This document shows, piece after piece, positions 38,209-50,355 of a stretch of 64,000 nt of DNA; the first letter of the stretch is position 1, and every line of letters starts with the position of its first letter. This DNA is from Trichoplax sp. H2 (lineage: Eukaryota; Placozoa; Uniplacotomia; Trichoplacea). A program made the translations under genes and the position numbers. The DNA lies in assembly GCA_003344405.1 (NCBI GenBank), contig NOWV01000044.1, positions 248,001-312,000 on the forward strand, read 5' to 3'. The notes under the pieces were generated by a model. It did not search any database, was not told the DNA's origin, and was given only the letters and a program-made list of their open reading frames with translations.

Positions 38209-38646
38209 AGCCTTACTAAGAATAATTTAACTATGTGTAAAAATAAGGTAAAAGGTTGCCATGCGGATTGTAGCTGCAAATGCTACGAAAAGTATAAAAG
38301 CATGCAACTTTAGATTATTCTGTTAGTTCGTTCTAGAAGTCTTTAGTAGTAGTATTCGGATAAAGTAGAGCTTATGTAGTTGATCTTTGTATAAGATTCA
38401 ATAAAGCCCTTATTTTTCTAAAATTTGGAATTTCGTGATTGGTATATATCACATCTCGCTATAAATTTTTTTAGTAAACAATTCAAAAGCGACCTAGTTA
38501 TACTATACTATTACCTTACCGTTTATACTGTACTGGATTTGAAATTTAGTCATCTTTCGAATAGTCGTCATGACTGATTAGACCGATGCAGTATCTAAAG
38601 CTGAGGCTAAATTTGTAGACGCGGTAGCTAATACATACTACTGATA

Positions 38647-40408
38647 ATTAATAGAATATGCCACGCAAAATCGTTTTCCGTGATAGTGAAATGATACTGC
38701 TATAAATAGGGTAATCAGCATATCCGTCATCAAAATATCTTCTGGATAATATAAGGGATAACAAGAGTTTCCTTTTATTTTAACATAATTAGACACAATT
38801 AGAATCATCGTTATTAAGAAATTGCTCAGTAGATACCCAATTACGGAAGGAATATTTCACAACGATCATGAAGGGGCTCAAGGGTTACGTTATTATCTAA
38901 TATGTATGATTTTGTACTAAATTATGAATCTAGTTATAATCAAATTCAGATAGACATATACTTATAAGCAACTCAACCTTAATATTATTTCTAAAAAATG
39001 AATGGCTGTCACAAACCAGCTTCGTGATAAGGATAACGTAAAACAAATCTCTAAATTACTATAGTCTCCGGGATTCAGTATCCCTTAACTACCTCACAAG
39101 AATTTAGACCTCTTTGATTCTACGTTAAACTCAACTAGACAATTGAGAACTGCTTTATTCAACTATCTGACGGGCTTATATACCCTTCTACAGCAGCTAA
39201 CATTCATGAGTCATCTTATAAAAATTCTTATGTAAGAACATCTACTAACTAATTTTTCACAGTCGGGTTACAATATGTCCATTCACAGAATCATTTCAGT
39301 ACACATTACAGCACAGCATTAAATTTACTGTAACACATTTATAATTAGAGTAATTCCTACTGTAAGTAACTAGTTGTAATATATTATCACTATATTATAT
39401 TAACCAAATTTAGATAGCTATTTCTTCATAGTAGTTCGTACCGTGACAATGGCATAAGAGCTTTATTAATTATTAACACCAAAATAGAGTAACAATGCAT
39501 TTATTAACTCCTTACGAGTACCTGTGCCATTAACGTTAAAAGCAAAATTGACGTATCTGAGATTCGAAAAGGATTAGGATACGCAATGTAATGATTTACC
39601 ACACAGGCAAAAAATACTAAACACCATGTCAATGATGCATATAAACTGATAACTGTATCGCATTAATACATCGAAATTTTAGTCTTTGTTGTAAATGCAA
39701 ATTACACCAATTATCACCTTAACTGGCGATTTCATTCTTGGATTTTGGATATTTCGATGAAGAAAATTTAAAAAGCATCAGTAACACAAACTATAGAAAT
39801 ATTATATCTACTTTCCATATAACTTATCAAGGCTTATCTATTATAGCCTCATAGGAATACTTTCAATCTTATACAATTACACAAAATTGCTAAATATTAT
39901 GTTACTGATGAATCGAAATGACTTACAGGAATTGTATTGTAATTTATCACTATCAATGTAGTACAAATTATAGTGTTAACTTACAGCTTCAAATGGCTGT
40001 TTACTACATTTATAAAAAACTTATTGTTATCATACCAATTTTTCGTAAATACTTTATAAGAATTTTGCAATACTAACTTAGGTAATATGATTAAATTTTT
40101 CACGTTACATGGTAAATTAACTATAGTTGCGCTTATTCTCTATCCTTCTGATCTATACCAATAAAATTAGACTAACGGGAGTGAAGATATCATTCTAACT
40201 GAAATAGATCACATAACTGTCTTTCAAATTTCATTTATAGAAAGCTATCATCCTATGATTTTGCCATGAATTAGATACATTGCCAGTATACGCAATGAAC
40301 CTTTTGACTTCGACATTTTTAATACAATATTTACTAATTGTAATCTAATTTATCCATGCTAAAGAGAAAATTTTAATTCGATACATCTTCCATGTTGCTA
40401 TATAGCTG
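38647..40408. other. Intergenic region with no supported gene
   Basis: AT-rich sequence without a convincing exon, repeat or RNA gene. The right end should include the 3' untranslated region of the first ankyrin gene; an ATTAAA-type signal on the minus strand lies near 40377-40372, about 35 nt past that stop. Confidence 0.5.
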
Positions 40409-40951
40409 TTACATGATGATACATTTATTATCTTGCCGTTGCTTTATGAGTTCATAGACAGAGAGATAACCTTGAAGACGAGCAGTCCGAGCAGGTGATT
40501 TTGCATCATAGTTCTTGATTTTACAATCGAGGGTATCAATCTTTAAGATTTCTTGAACGATATCCCGATTTCCGTTACGAGCAGCTAAATGGAGAGCAGT
40601 GTCTCCTTTAACATTCTGAGCATTAATATCACGAATAAAATCACTACAACTCAGTAGTAGCTGGACTATAGCTGCATGTCCATTTTCGCATGCTACATGA
40701 AGGGCCGTATCGCCATTGAGATTATTCATTGCAAGATCAATATTGGGGTGGCTATTTTTATAATTAATAATTACTTGCACTACTTTAGTACGGCCTCGTG
40801 CGGCAGCCAACAATAATGGCGTATTTTTTTTACCATCAGTGTCGTTAACATTCGCAACAGTCTTCAGTAGGCTATAAACAACAGCAGAATTACCGCGTTC
40901 AGCTGCTTCTAGTAGTAATGTAGTAGTACTATTCAATCTGAGTCTTTTCAT
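40409..40951 (-). CDS. Small ankyrin-repeat protein with C-terminal CaaX box CIIM
   Basis: This intronless gene encodes about 180 residues from the ATG at 40951. The frame stays open upstream, but only with non-ATG codons, so I chose this start. Ankyrin repeats follow each other: LLLEAAERGN, NTPLLLAAARGR, DTALHVACENGH and DTALHLAARNGN, about 33 residues apart. The C-terminus is CIIM, a CaaX box with Met at the last position, which in known proteins favours farnesylation followed by proteolysis and methylation. The expected product is a membrane-tethered adaptor with no enzymatic domain. It is the most diverged of three paralogues (with 46295-46882 and 55488-56075). Its N-terminus is shorter and lacks the WIDRDIK/LIARDIK helix of the other two. 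Confidence 0.9.
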   Translation of the reverse strand: MKRLRLNSTTTLLLEAAERGNSAVVYSLLKTVANVNDTDGKKNTPLLLAAARGRTKVVQVIINYKNSHPNIDLAMNNLNGDTALHVACENGHAAIVQLLLSCSDFIRDINAQNVKGDTALHLAARNGNRDIVQEILKIDTLDCKIKNYDAKSPARTARLQGYLSVYELIKQRQDNKCIIM

Positions 40952-43900
40952 TTTATACCAGTATGCTTTCAAGATGAAGCTCAAGCTTAATTTCAACTTT
41001 AATTTACAGTAATAAATTCCTATAAGTGAGATAAAGAATAGTTTTAAAGCTCGATACCTGTTTCATGAAGCGCTTAAACAACTTTAGTGATAAGTACACA
41101 CACTCACACACAGTATTATTTTACTTCATATGGGATTAAAATACAACTTTGGTAGCAGTTAAGTATGAAATTGTCCAAATCAGTGCAAAAATTTTCTGTT
41201 ACAAGCCGAATAGAGATTAAACTAAGCAGTAAATTTGAATGGTGTAGAGCCTCTGAGGTTATGTAAATATTTAAAATTTGACCGATAACCTATTATGATT
41301 ATTCCAACTGATCTCCAAAAACCGGATACGAATTGTTATTAATTTATCATACTTAAGATAAATTTATAGTATCACCAGTATTACGATTCATATACTAATG
41401 ATATACCATTTTATAATTCATAAAGGATAGTTTTTATTTTACTTATATAGGGACAAGAATCACGAAAGATTGTAAGCTATAATTTATGAATCTGATCCAA
41501 TCTACTAATATATCCACTTCCGTAGATTTTCTGATTTTAATTTTAACTGTAATCTGTGACTTCTGTCGTATAAATGATTATGAAATGTCTTGTATTAGAA
41601 TTTATCTTCGATAAGGAATGAATCTACTAGACGGAAAGACTTAGCTTCCAGTTACAAGTTACATTCACTACATGGCAATAAATTAGACATAAATAAATTT
41701 AACGTAAATAAATGGGGTAAATGTAAGAGAACACACCTGTAAACAAGTGTTATAGCATTGTTTACATGATAGTAGTTTAATTTAAGAAATTTTAATTAAC
41801 TTCTGCTTATTGCATTATTGGCAGAAATTTAGTTATACTTCTTTCAGAGTATATAATGAACGTATATTAATATGAATTTTGCCTAAGGTAAAGGTGGTTT
41901 ACACAGTCGTTATATCAAATTACGAAGAAGTTGGCATAAATCTGCGATTCTATGAAATAAATATTAATCTTCGAAGTGCTTTAGTAATATAAAATTTATC
42001 GTGATCAATATAGATATTAGAATATATTCCCGTACAAGCCAATTTAAAGTTAAACTCTGATTAATGACGTATTTAAGTTATTCTTGCTATTTGAAATTGA
42101 GAATATCATTACACGGATAGAAATTTTTGTTGAAATCGTTCATGTAAAGAAATGGAAACGTAATAAATCGTTTACTTCATTCACGCAGTATTAGACATAT
42201 CATTCATCCGTTGATTTAAAGGTAATAATTTCAAAATCATCCTATCCGTACTTTTTACAATCCAACTATTTTTACCTGATATGGAACGAGAGATTTCTTC
42301 TTCAAGACAAGGAAGACAGAAATATCAAATGATTTAAGTGAATGATTAAGATGAAAATATAGATGGCGATTCTATTAGCGAAATTTTTATGAGTGATTAA
42401 AAAATTAAAAAGTAACGGTGGTTATATAACTATTTTTCGATTGTACGAACTATCAATAGATAGAAGGCATCAAAATAGAATTCAATAATTGTATGTTGCA
42501 AATATAAAATAATTATCAGTACATAGAAGATTTTTGCATGACAATTGGTTATGATGATTGTAAGGAACAGAAATGATCACAATTAAATCGACTATGATTG
42601 ATTTTTAACTTTGACGTAAGAAATAAAGGTAATAAAGACAATGGCTATTTATCTGGACAAGATCTCCAAAAGGATAGTGCTGATGATGTCGTTACCCCCA
42701 AAACAGTTATCCTATGATACCTATTACCTGATAATGTAGAAAAAGAATAGAATTTGATTACGCTTAGATCCAATGAGATTGAACAATGTAACTGTAAAAA
42801 AAGAGCTGCTAATATTCTTATCCATTATGATATCAATATCTGACTTGACTGAGATGGGTAGTACCGTAAAGGCTTTCGATTGCATCCTGTGGCGTAGCCC
42901 CAAATATAGCTAAATAGATTGTGAAAATTGTGAGTAGCAAACGATAGATTGTGAGATTGTAGAGTAATAAGGTTCTAATTAGGTAAATGAGTTTATTAAG
43001 ACTAACCAGTTACAGTAAGTATTTTAGCTCTGCTTAGAAATATCTTGTTAAGGTGTTGTAACACCAATGAAGGGTGCAAAGCGTGCTGGAATAATTAACA
43101 AGGTTGATTATGTGTAAAAATGCAAATGTATATAAACCGGAGATTTTATCTCAGTTGGTGAGTGAGCACACCATGTAATATAAAGTGAATTAAGAGAATT
43201 ATTTTCCTAAGATCAGAGGTTTCATTTTTTTAACTTAGATTAGATACTGTAAGATCTCTCTTACTTCACTTATATATGATCAATTTGCTAGAATTATAGC
43301 ACAAATTAGATTCCATAGTATTGCATAAGATACTATTTAATCGGCAAACTTCTCTAAAGATCCGGTGTTAATCTCATTACTTACTTGAGCTCTACAATTA
43401 ATATCTGTTCCAACTTGTAGAATAATAGCCCATTATATACTCACTCCTATCTACGTAAGACCAATATCTAGGGTGGATTTTACAGTATTAGTATGTACTA
43501 GTATAATAATTTAGACTCGTCTAAATACGGTAGCGATCAAGCCCTTAATCCAGCCATGTAGGCTGATATCTTGCTTAGATTTCACCTTTGTAATAGTATT
43601 GGCGCATGTAATAATTTCGATTTTTCTAAATTTAATCAAGCCTTTATTTCCGGTATAACGATATTTAAGCTATCTCCTCTTTACTTTTAATGGATATACA
43701 GACGGATATCTCAGCTGGATTTTTACATTCGCTAAAGCATTAAAGCGTGCAATAATTTAGATTAGATCCCTTAAACCAGCTCTGCCAACATGTAAAATAT
43801 CTCTTTGACTGCTATGGAAATTCAGGCCGAGATCTTGGCTAGATTTTACGCTTGCGATATCATTAAGAAATGTATTACTTTAGATTAGTTCTATATGGCA

Positions 43901-46294
43901 ACTATACCCTTAATCTAGCCAAGACAACATGTAAACTCTTCCCAGTTCAATTTTATAGAAATAGAGCTCAAAAGTTTTGATTAGACTTTAGACTTGAGAT
44001 ATAACATTAAGATAGGTGATAGTTTAGATAAAATCTAGCCAGTAATTATGCCTTTAGTGGTGACCCTATGGCAATTTAAAGGAATTAAAATATACAACCG
44101 CTAATATCAGTAAAGTGAAAGTAGATAATCTATCGGCATTGGTTGGCTTTGTACTATAGACGTGGACGTCACTAAAATTAAATAGCGAGAAATGATTTCT
44201 TGTTCCACTTCACCTTACGACATAAACTTATTCTTCAACCAAGGACTGCATGTATATATCTCCGCCATAACCATATCTAATGGGATAATTTTACAATGTA
44301 AGTGCAAGTATAATCAATCGATTTTGGCCTGCTATATAACTAAGATCTATCTCCATCACTAAGGATTGAGCAATCAACAAGAACCTAAAATGGTCATTCT
44401 TATTTGTTATTACACTACGGATAAACGAATAATGCATGATTCCAGAAAACATGACTCCGGAAATTTAGCATATTTGAATTTCTTTTACTTTCCAGTCGAG
44501 AATAGAAGATCGGCTGGGAGATATCGCCTAAGCGTTAAGAAGCAAGAAGGAAATGCTCATCTACTCTGTTGGGAGTATGTAGCTAGCTATTCCTTAAGCT
44601 GCAAAATTGACTCTAATAGTTCACATCAGCAATAAACTATCCGAAACTTACCTCAAAAATTGAATTAGTTAAATACTTTATAATCCTTAAATTATCAATT
44701 TTATGATGCTTCCTATTGTCACAATTCCAGATAGAAAAACGTACAAACAGCTAGATATCTGTTAAAGAAGAGTCCTCTAATATCCTGTTCAATCCTGCTA
44801 CCTTAATTACTCGTATTAATTATAAAGCGCAATCTATTTACCCAGCTATCATCTATAATAAGTACTTTACAGGATAATTCTGTCGTTTATTTATAGGGAA
44901 ATTCAGCCGAATAGCAAGATAATGAATGGGCCTACCCTGTAATTTCATGATTGCTCCTCATAGGCGTAAAGTGTTTTTCTTACTAGGTAAGAGATTACGA
45001 GTGTCGTAGCAAAGAACATTAGCCCCAGCTAATTCAACTTTTCTTGCACCCATAATAGCATTAATTATATAGAAAGTCAACGGTAAAATCAACCATTATG
45101 TCTGAATAGTGCAATCGCCTGTAGGCCCATTAAAATGGACGATGCCTTACACTGATTACTCTTCGATTACCTTGTTGAACTACAGTAATATGGAAATGGA
45201 CAAGCTAAAACTCTGAACAACGAACAAGATTTCTATCGATTTTGTAGCGTTAAATTACTTCATTAAGACATTTTACATTTCTCTTTCCACCAATACCTTA
45301 GTACAAAAAGTCATTATTTTATTCTTGACTTCAAGATAGCCACATTTTGCAGGAGAAATATCGTACTAAATCAATTTTTTTCGCTATGATCAGTGACTGA
45401 ATTATTATAGTTCATGGAATCATTCATGGCTCATAAATCTTGTAAATTAACCTACTTTTAGGCCGGAAGAATTTGTGTCTGTTCACTATGTAATTGTCGA
45501 AAGAAAATCGCAACTAATAAACATAAAATGCTGGCTAAACTTAGTCAAAATCGATATCTTTCTCTAGCCAAGTGGACACGACAGAAATAACATCTACTAG
45601 TGTTAAAATACAGAATTTTTCATCTAATGTTATACCTATCATGGCTTAAAAGGAATGAAAATATTTTATTTATTAAATAGAAGTTCAAGCAAATAAAGTT
45701 AATATGCATTATCAGATCATAAGAGAGTAGTAATTATCCCACTAGTTAAAGCAGTATCCAATCTCGGATGAAAAAGAAGAACTTTAATACTCCATAAAAC
45801 CTCATAAATGAGACACTGAAAAAAAACATTTTATAATGTATTTTTAAAGTAATTCTAGTTGACCTTATAAGTAAGACGGTACCCATTTCTAAAATATAAA
45901 TTCAATCTATCGTATTCAAATTGGAAAATATGCTTATATTAATCCTATAACTTTGATTTCTTTTTAAATTTTTAGTCTTAATTATAAAAAATTGAGCAGG
46001 ACCAATTTCTGTCAAGTTTTCAACACTAACTAAGAGTTTCCTGCTATTATTTTAGTTGAAAATAAATCTTCTTCCATATCTCACGGTTAGTATTTAGTAA
46101 TTTCTCCTTTTTAAGAATTAAATGTATCCATTTTAATACTTGCAAACTACGGTAATTAAAACAGACCCAATAAGGTTAGTAAATGATTTTTCTGTAGAGA
46201 ATATATACGTAACATGATCTTGAAGGCTCTAATTTAGGGCCGCTATAAAGACAAGTCCGGATATCGCAAGTTTAAATCATTTAAGGAAAAGTTT
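40952..46294. other. Intergenic region between ankyrin genes
   Basis: The main recognisable content is the diverged repeat array at 43461-44340. On the minus strand near 44650 a strong donor (TTTTGAG/GTAAGTTT) follows an open 20-codon stretch with a plausible acceptor, but no partner exons were found. Elsewhere only AT-rich noise frames were seen. Confidence 0.45.
43461..44340. repeat. Diverged tandem array, about six copies of a 100-150 bp unit
   Basis: Units near 43461, 43561, 43701, 43823, 43971 and 44261 share the order GATATCT..GCTGGATTTTACA, an AGCATTAA.G.GT stretch and AATAATTTAGATTAGA. Several are followed by CTTAATCCAGCCA-like words and ATGTAAA. Spacing is irregular (about 100-150 bp, one larger gap) and the copies are strongly diverged. 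No coding frame runs through them. Confidence 0.6.
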
Positions 46295-46882
46295 TTACAT
46301 AATTTTGCAACTTGGTCCATCTGCCGAAGCAAACTTGTGTAAATCTTCAGAAATGGTTTTATTTCCATTTAGTTTAGCCATGTGTCTAGGTGTCTTGTAT
46401 TTCTTGTTTACTATTTTAAAGTTGATACCTGGAGTTCTTGCTAATAAATCTATAGCACTTTTATGACCCACGATAGCCGCACAATGCAAAGCTGTATTGC
46501 CTTCTTTATTAACTGCGTTAACATCTTCAATCACTTGTCGATATTTTAGTAGCAATTTAACCACACTAGTATGGCGGCCAATACAAGCTAAATGTAATGC
46601 AGTATTGCCATCGCGATTACGATGTTGAACATCGATAGGTCTGCATCTTGTGGATGTATAATTTAGTAGAAGTTCTGTAGCACTAGCATGCCCATTAGCA
46701 GCTGCTAAGAGGAAAGGCGTATTATGATCTCCATCGACTGGATCTAAATTAGTCATAATAGGAAGTAACGCTTTTAAACCTATTATGTAGCCATTTTCGG
46801 CATCTTTAAGAAATTGTTTAGAGCTTGCTTCGCCTATCGACTTAATATCACGATCAATCCACTCTTTCGCGGCACGAAGCAT
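46295..46882 (-). CDS. Small ankyrin-repeat protein with C-terminal CaaX box CKIM
   Basis: Intronless, 195 residues from an ATG at 46882. An N-terminal helix (KEWIDRDIKSIGEASSKQFL, about 6-25) precedes ankyrin repeats: one beginning LKDAENGYIIGLKALL, then NTPFLLAAANGHA, NTALHLACIGRHT and NTALHCAAIVGHK, then a degenerate KTPRHMAKLNGN cap. The C-terminal CKIM fits the CaaX pattern with Met last; Lys at the first aliphatic position is unusual but tolerated in known prenylated proteins. It is collinear over its whole length with the gene at 55488-56075 and shares the repeat core with 40409-40951. An acceptor-like AATTATAG lies two bases before the ATG, so a 5' untranslated exon is possible. Confidence 0.92.
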   Translation of the reverse strand: MLRAAKEWIDRDIKSIGEASSKQFLKDAENGYIIGLKALLPIMTNLDPVDGDHNTPFLLAAANGHASATELLLNYTSTRCRPIDVQHRNRDGNTALHLACIGRHTSVVKLLLKYRQVIEDVNAVNKEGNTALHCAAIVGHKSAIDLLARTPGINFKIVNKKYKTPRHMAKLNGNKTISEDLHKFASADGPSCKIM

Positions 46883-49687
46883 TTCTATAATTCAAGGTAA
46901 AATGGTTTGTCGTAGGAAAGTGTCGATACTTGGATTAAAATAAGTCACTTTTTCCTAGACTATCGTACAGTAGTTGAAAGTTGAAGATAGAAATTAACGT
47001 TAGACGTCTTTCATTTTTTATGAAGAAGTAGTGAGTTCAGCAACTCTTCGGCTTAGACCATTACCAATAATATCTTTCAACCAGTAATGGACGAAATGTA
47101 GTGTAATATCTGAACCTCCTCTATCCAAGTTTAATCGATTGCTGATACTGAGAAGAAATGACAACAGCCTCTCGTTAATAAAATAACGACGATAAAAGTC
47201 AATCAATAACCCTTAATCAACAGTCTTCTTAACCTTTTACTGATAAACATGCCAAAATGTTTTCTTAAGTCAACAATGTCGTCGTTAGCAAGTTACTAGG
47301 AAAAATCAAAAGTTCACTTAATAATTAGGGTTCAATATGAGATTGAATCAAGCGCTAAAATAAATAATTGATCATCGTGATACTATTGCTTATATAGGGT
47401 GTCGTTAGCTACTACTGTATAGACACCAGAAATAGGTTGCTAATCACCTTAATTATTATGATTCTTTCCATTTAGCCCGACTTTGAACTCACTACATGCT
47501 TTTACATGTGCTGTATAAAAATTGACATCATCATCATTAGGCGAATAATTAACTTTGACATCTTTGTTATTAGATAATGAGAACAACCCAGAATGTCACA
47601 AGCACCACCTACTTAGCCGGCCATTATGGATATCATAATATTTTTAATAGTTGCATACAATAGCAAACTGAAAACGATGATAATAATGATTATACTCGGT
47701 AATAACTCTGCCTTACAACTCCTATCCTAGGTAGAGATATAGATTTAGCCGTTATTTTCCATTATAAATGATAGGCATTATATTAATTTTGCATGAGAAT
47801 GACTATTTTTAATCACCTGTTGCGTGATAAATAAAGCTCTATTTTATCTTTCCTTCAACGCTTTTGCAATCTGTTGACCTTCTTTTATTGTAGAATGAAA
47901 AGAAATCTATAATCTATATCAAGATAGATTATATTTTCCCAATAATAATATCATCACGTGGATAATGACGTTATTCTTGCTAGACAAGATAATATGGGAA
48001 AGTTTGGCTAGAGAATAAAGTGTACAACACTACAATAGTAATCACGACGGATGACTTGATCGTTAATCTATGGATTATGATTTAGTTTCTTATCCTCTTA
48101 CGCAGGCATTACGAATGATTAACTCTTGTTGATAAAGATACATATTTTGCATTAGCTAAAAGCACTCAATTAGAATTGAATATTGATACTTCTATTACTG
48201 TTATATAGGGTTGTGATAGAATTTAAAAATAGGAATAGGAATAATATTTTATCATGTTATGATTAATAACTTAACTAGAATCGAACACCATATGGTATAC
48301 TTTACATTTTGTAATGTCAGTGCCTTTAAATTAGGATCCAAGACATCAACTTTGATTCAATGACGCAAAACATTGTTTTATTGTAACTAAATGAATTAAT
48401 AATTAAGAAAACAACTCCAAATACTATTTATTGGTACTACATAACCTTGACTTTTATTATCACGTGAAGAATTCATGAGTATATATATTTTATAAATAGT
48501 AATCAAGTTACAACAGCTCTAGTGACCTATGGGCATAAAAGATGAGTAGAAATGTAAAAGAGAAGAAAATTAATTCAATTAGGATTAAGGTGATATAGAA
48601 TCAATATTCACCCAGTCATCATTCTAATGATTATGTATAACTCAAAATCCAACGTACCATTAATAAAATGCGTTCTGTATAAGATATATATATATAATTT
48701 GACAATATTTAAAGTGTTTTGGTAATGTAGTACTTATAAATATTACTATTAATAATTTTAAATCAAGGCAATAAATTATTCTTCAACATCTATTTCAAAA
48801 TAAAGATTGCATGAAGTAATAGTCGAATCATCATTATTATTTATAACGAATATAGTACAACATTTAATCCAAGTCATAATTATCCTTATTTTATTGTTTG
48901 TTAGTTATAATCATACAAGAGTAAAGAAAAGTAAAGTGTTACTATCTTACATTGATAACAATCTGATTCACTCAGTCAATAATACAGATTTGCATGAAGG
49001 AGGTACCAGATTGTGTTTGTTACTATTTATAATCATAGAGGACAAGTATTCATCATAACCAAGCCCAGTGTGAAGGAAAAAATACTTAAGATAACACACT
49101 CCTGACGTTGACTTTCAACCAACTGCTAAACCAATACAATAGTTACTATGTTAGACTATGATGTCAACACACAATGCATTATATATTTATGTAACTTTGG
49201 ATTTCCACGGTAACAGAGTCAAGTGAAAATAATTTTCTAGATAGCAAAGAGTTTTATATTTGTGAAAGATTATCAGTTGATACAATGCATCCAACTTGCA
49301 TCCTACAGAGTATATTCTAGCATTCAAATAATGTGCAAATATATATATGTTAAAGACCAGATAAATTAAATTACTTTTAAATCAAAAAGGTCGAAAAATC
49401 GAAATATTTTTCTGCATGTGTTTATTCTTTAAATAAGAACATAAATTTAATTGATGTTAGTGGTTATTAGCAATCACCTGTCTCTGGCTATAGCACTTTG
49501 TATAGCTAAATAAATTTATTACCAGTTTATAATCTAATTTACTAACAACTAGACCCATATCAGTACTGTATGTAGAAAATAGCATCGCTCAAATTTAAAG
49601 TACTGTATCCTAATATAACGGTACAAAGCATCAACGTTCTTGCTAGGTATCTGACTGATTTCCTGCGAGACTAATTTTTTAATTAAA
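46883..49687. other. Intergenic region
   Basis: No supported gene. A 62-codon frame at 47018-47206 (minus) is not flanked by usable splice sites, and a hydrophobic plus-strand frame at 48807-49058 looks like AT-rich noise. No repeats of note. Confidence 0.45.
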
Positions 49688-50355
49688 TTATGGTTTATTT
49701 TCCGCTTCAGTCGAAGCATCTACGTCATTTCCAAATGCCTGTTATTCTTTCTTGCCATAATTACATAGTAGCATATTTAAATCAAAGGAAATGCATTAAA
49801 TTTAACTGTTGAATTTTTGCTCCGAAAATTATTTACCGGTATATGAAATTAACTTACCTACCCTTGTTCGCTACAGAACTCTTCATGATGGGCTGTATTA
49901 ATTCAATTTTCTTAGCTGTAATGGAAAATAAATTTTATCCCGTAAACTAGTCAACGGTTTTTAATAATAGATGTAGGCTAATAGCTTAAGCTTAGCCGCT
50001 TTGAAACAATCTAAATGATAACATTCAGTATACTGATTACGTAATCGATCTCTTGGGAACGGGTTTGTTTTTTCCTTCCTTTGCTGCAAAAGCGTACAAT
50101 AATATCACAGTATCTAATGACTACGATTATTTAACAAATAAGACGTTAAATCCAAGCTAGAACATATCATTTTTCATTCATTTATTCTATTTAATTGTAT
50201 CATGGTTAAAATTTCTTCTATTAGTAATTTTTATTACTGCTCTAAAATAGCTGTTTAGATTAAGTACCAGTAAGTAATATAAAAATTTTAAACTTACAAT
50301 TAGCTACAGTAATTTCAGAAAAGAGTTCAATCTGAGATTTTGAAGTTGATGCCAT
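49688..50355 (-). CDS. Possible small spliced gene, four exon-like segments
   Basis: Segments with good splice borders occur in order: 50355-50298 or 50308 (ATG start, MASTSKSQIELFSE...), 50083-50041 (acceptor TTTTGCAG, donor GTAATC), 49915-49858 (CATTACAG acceptor, GTAAGTTA donor; encodes KKIELIQPIMKSSVANK) and 49738-49688 (AATAACAG acceptor; encodes AFGNDVDASTEAENKP then stop). Exons 2 and 3 join in phase through a split Pro codon. Exon 1 fits exon 2 only with an internal GTAGCT donor. Exon 3 to 4 joins in a frame that stops after five codons rather than the acidic frame. The product would be under 80 residues. The family is not recognised and the model is incomplete. Confidence 0.35.

Larger units (their letters stand above)
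37700..38646. repeat. Near-identical direct duplication flanking an assembly gap
   Basis: 37700-38188 and 38209-38646 both start AGCCTTACTAAGAATAATT and both end TAATACATACTACTGATA, with very few differences. The left copy has about 58 extra bases containing a perfect inverted repeat, and the right has a small insertion (ACTATACTA). The 20-N gap sits exactly between the copies. Two haplotypes placed in tandem by the assembler explain this as well as a real recent duplication. Confidence 0.9.

Noticed and set aside
40952-40996. Extending the first ankyrin gene upstream to 40996
   Set aside because: The extra 15 codons begin with TTG, not ATG, and have no counterpart in the paralogues. The first ATG is at 40951.
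44366-44635. 89-codon plus-strand frame
   Set aside because: It starts at TTG, has no splice support or domain, and overlaps AT-rich non-coding sequence.
44990-45080. Minus-strand frame with VELAGANVLCYD, resembling an ankyrin loop
   Set aside because: Only one short word looks ankyrin-like. It does not align with the three paralogues and has stops on both sides, so it is too weak to call a relic.
47018-47206. 62-codon frame just upstream of the second ankyrin gene
   Set aside because: No splice borders link it to the ankyrin gene, and it has no counterpart upstream of the third paralogue.
48270-48340. tRNA-like GGTGTTCGATTC on the minus strand
   Set aside because: No matching A box, anticodon arm or acceptor stem can be drawn at the required spacing.
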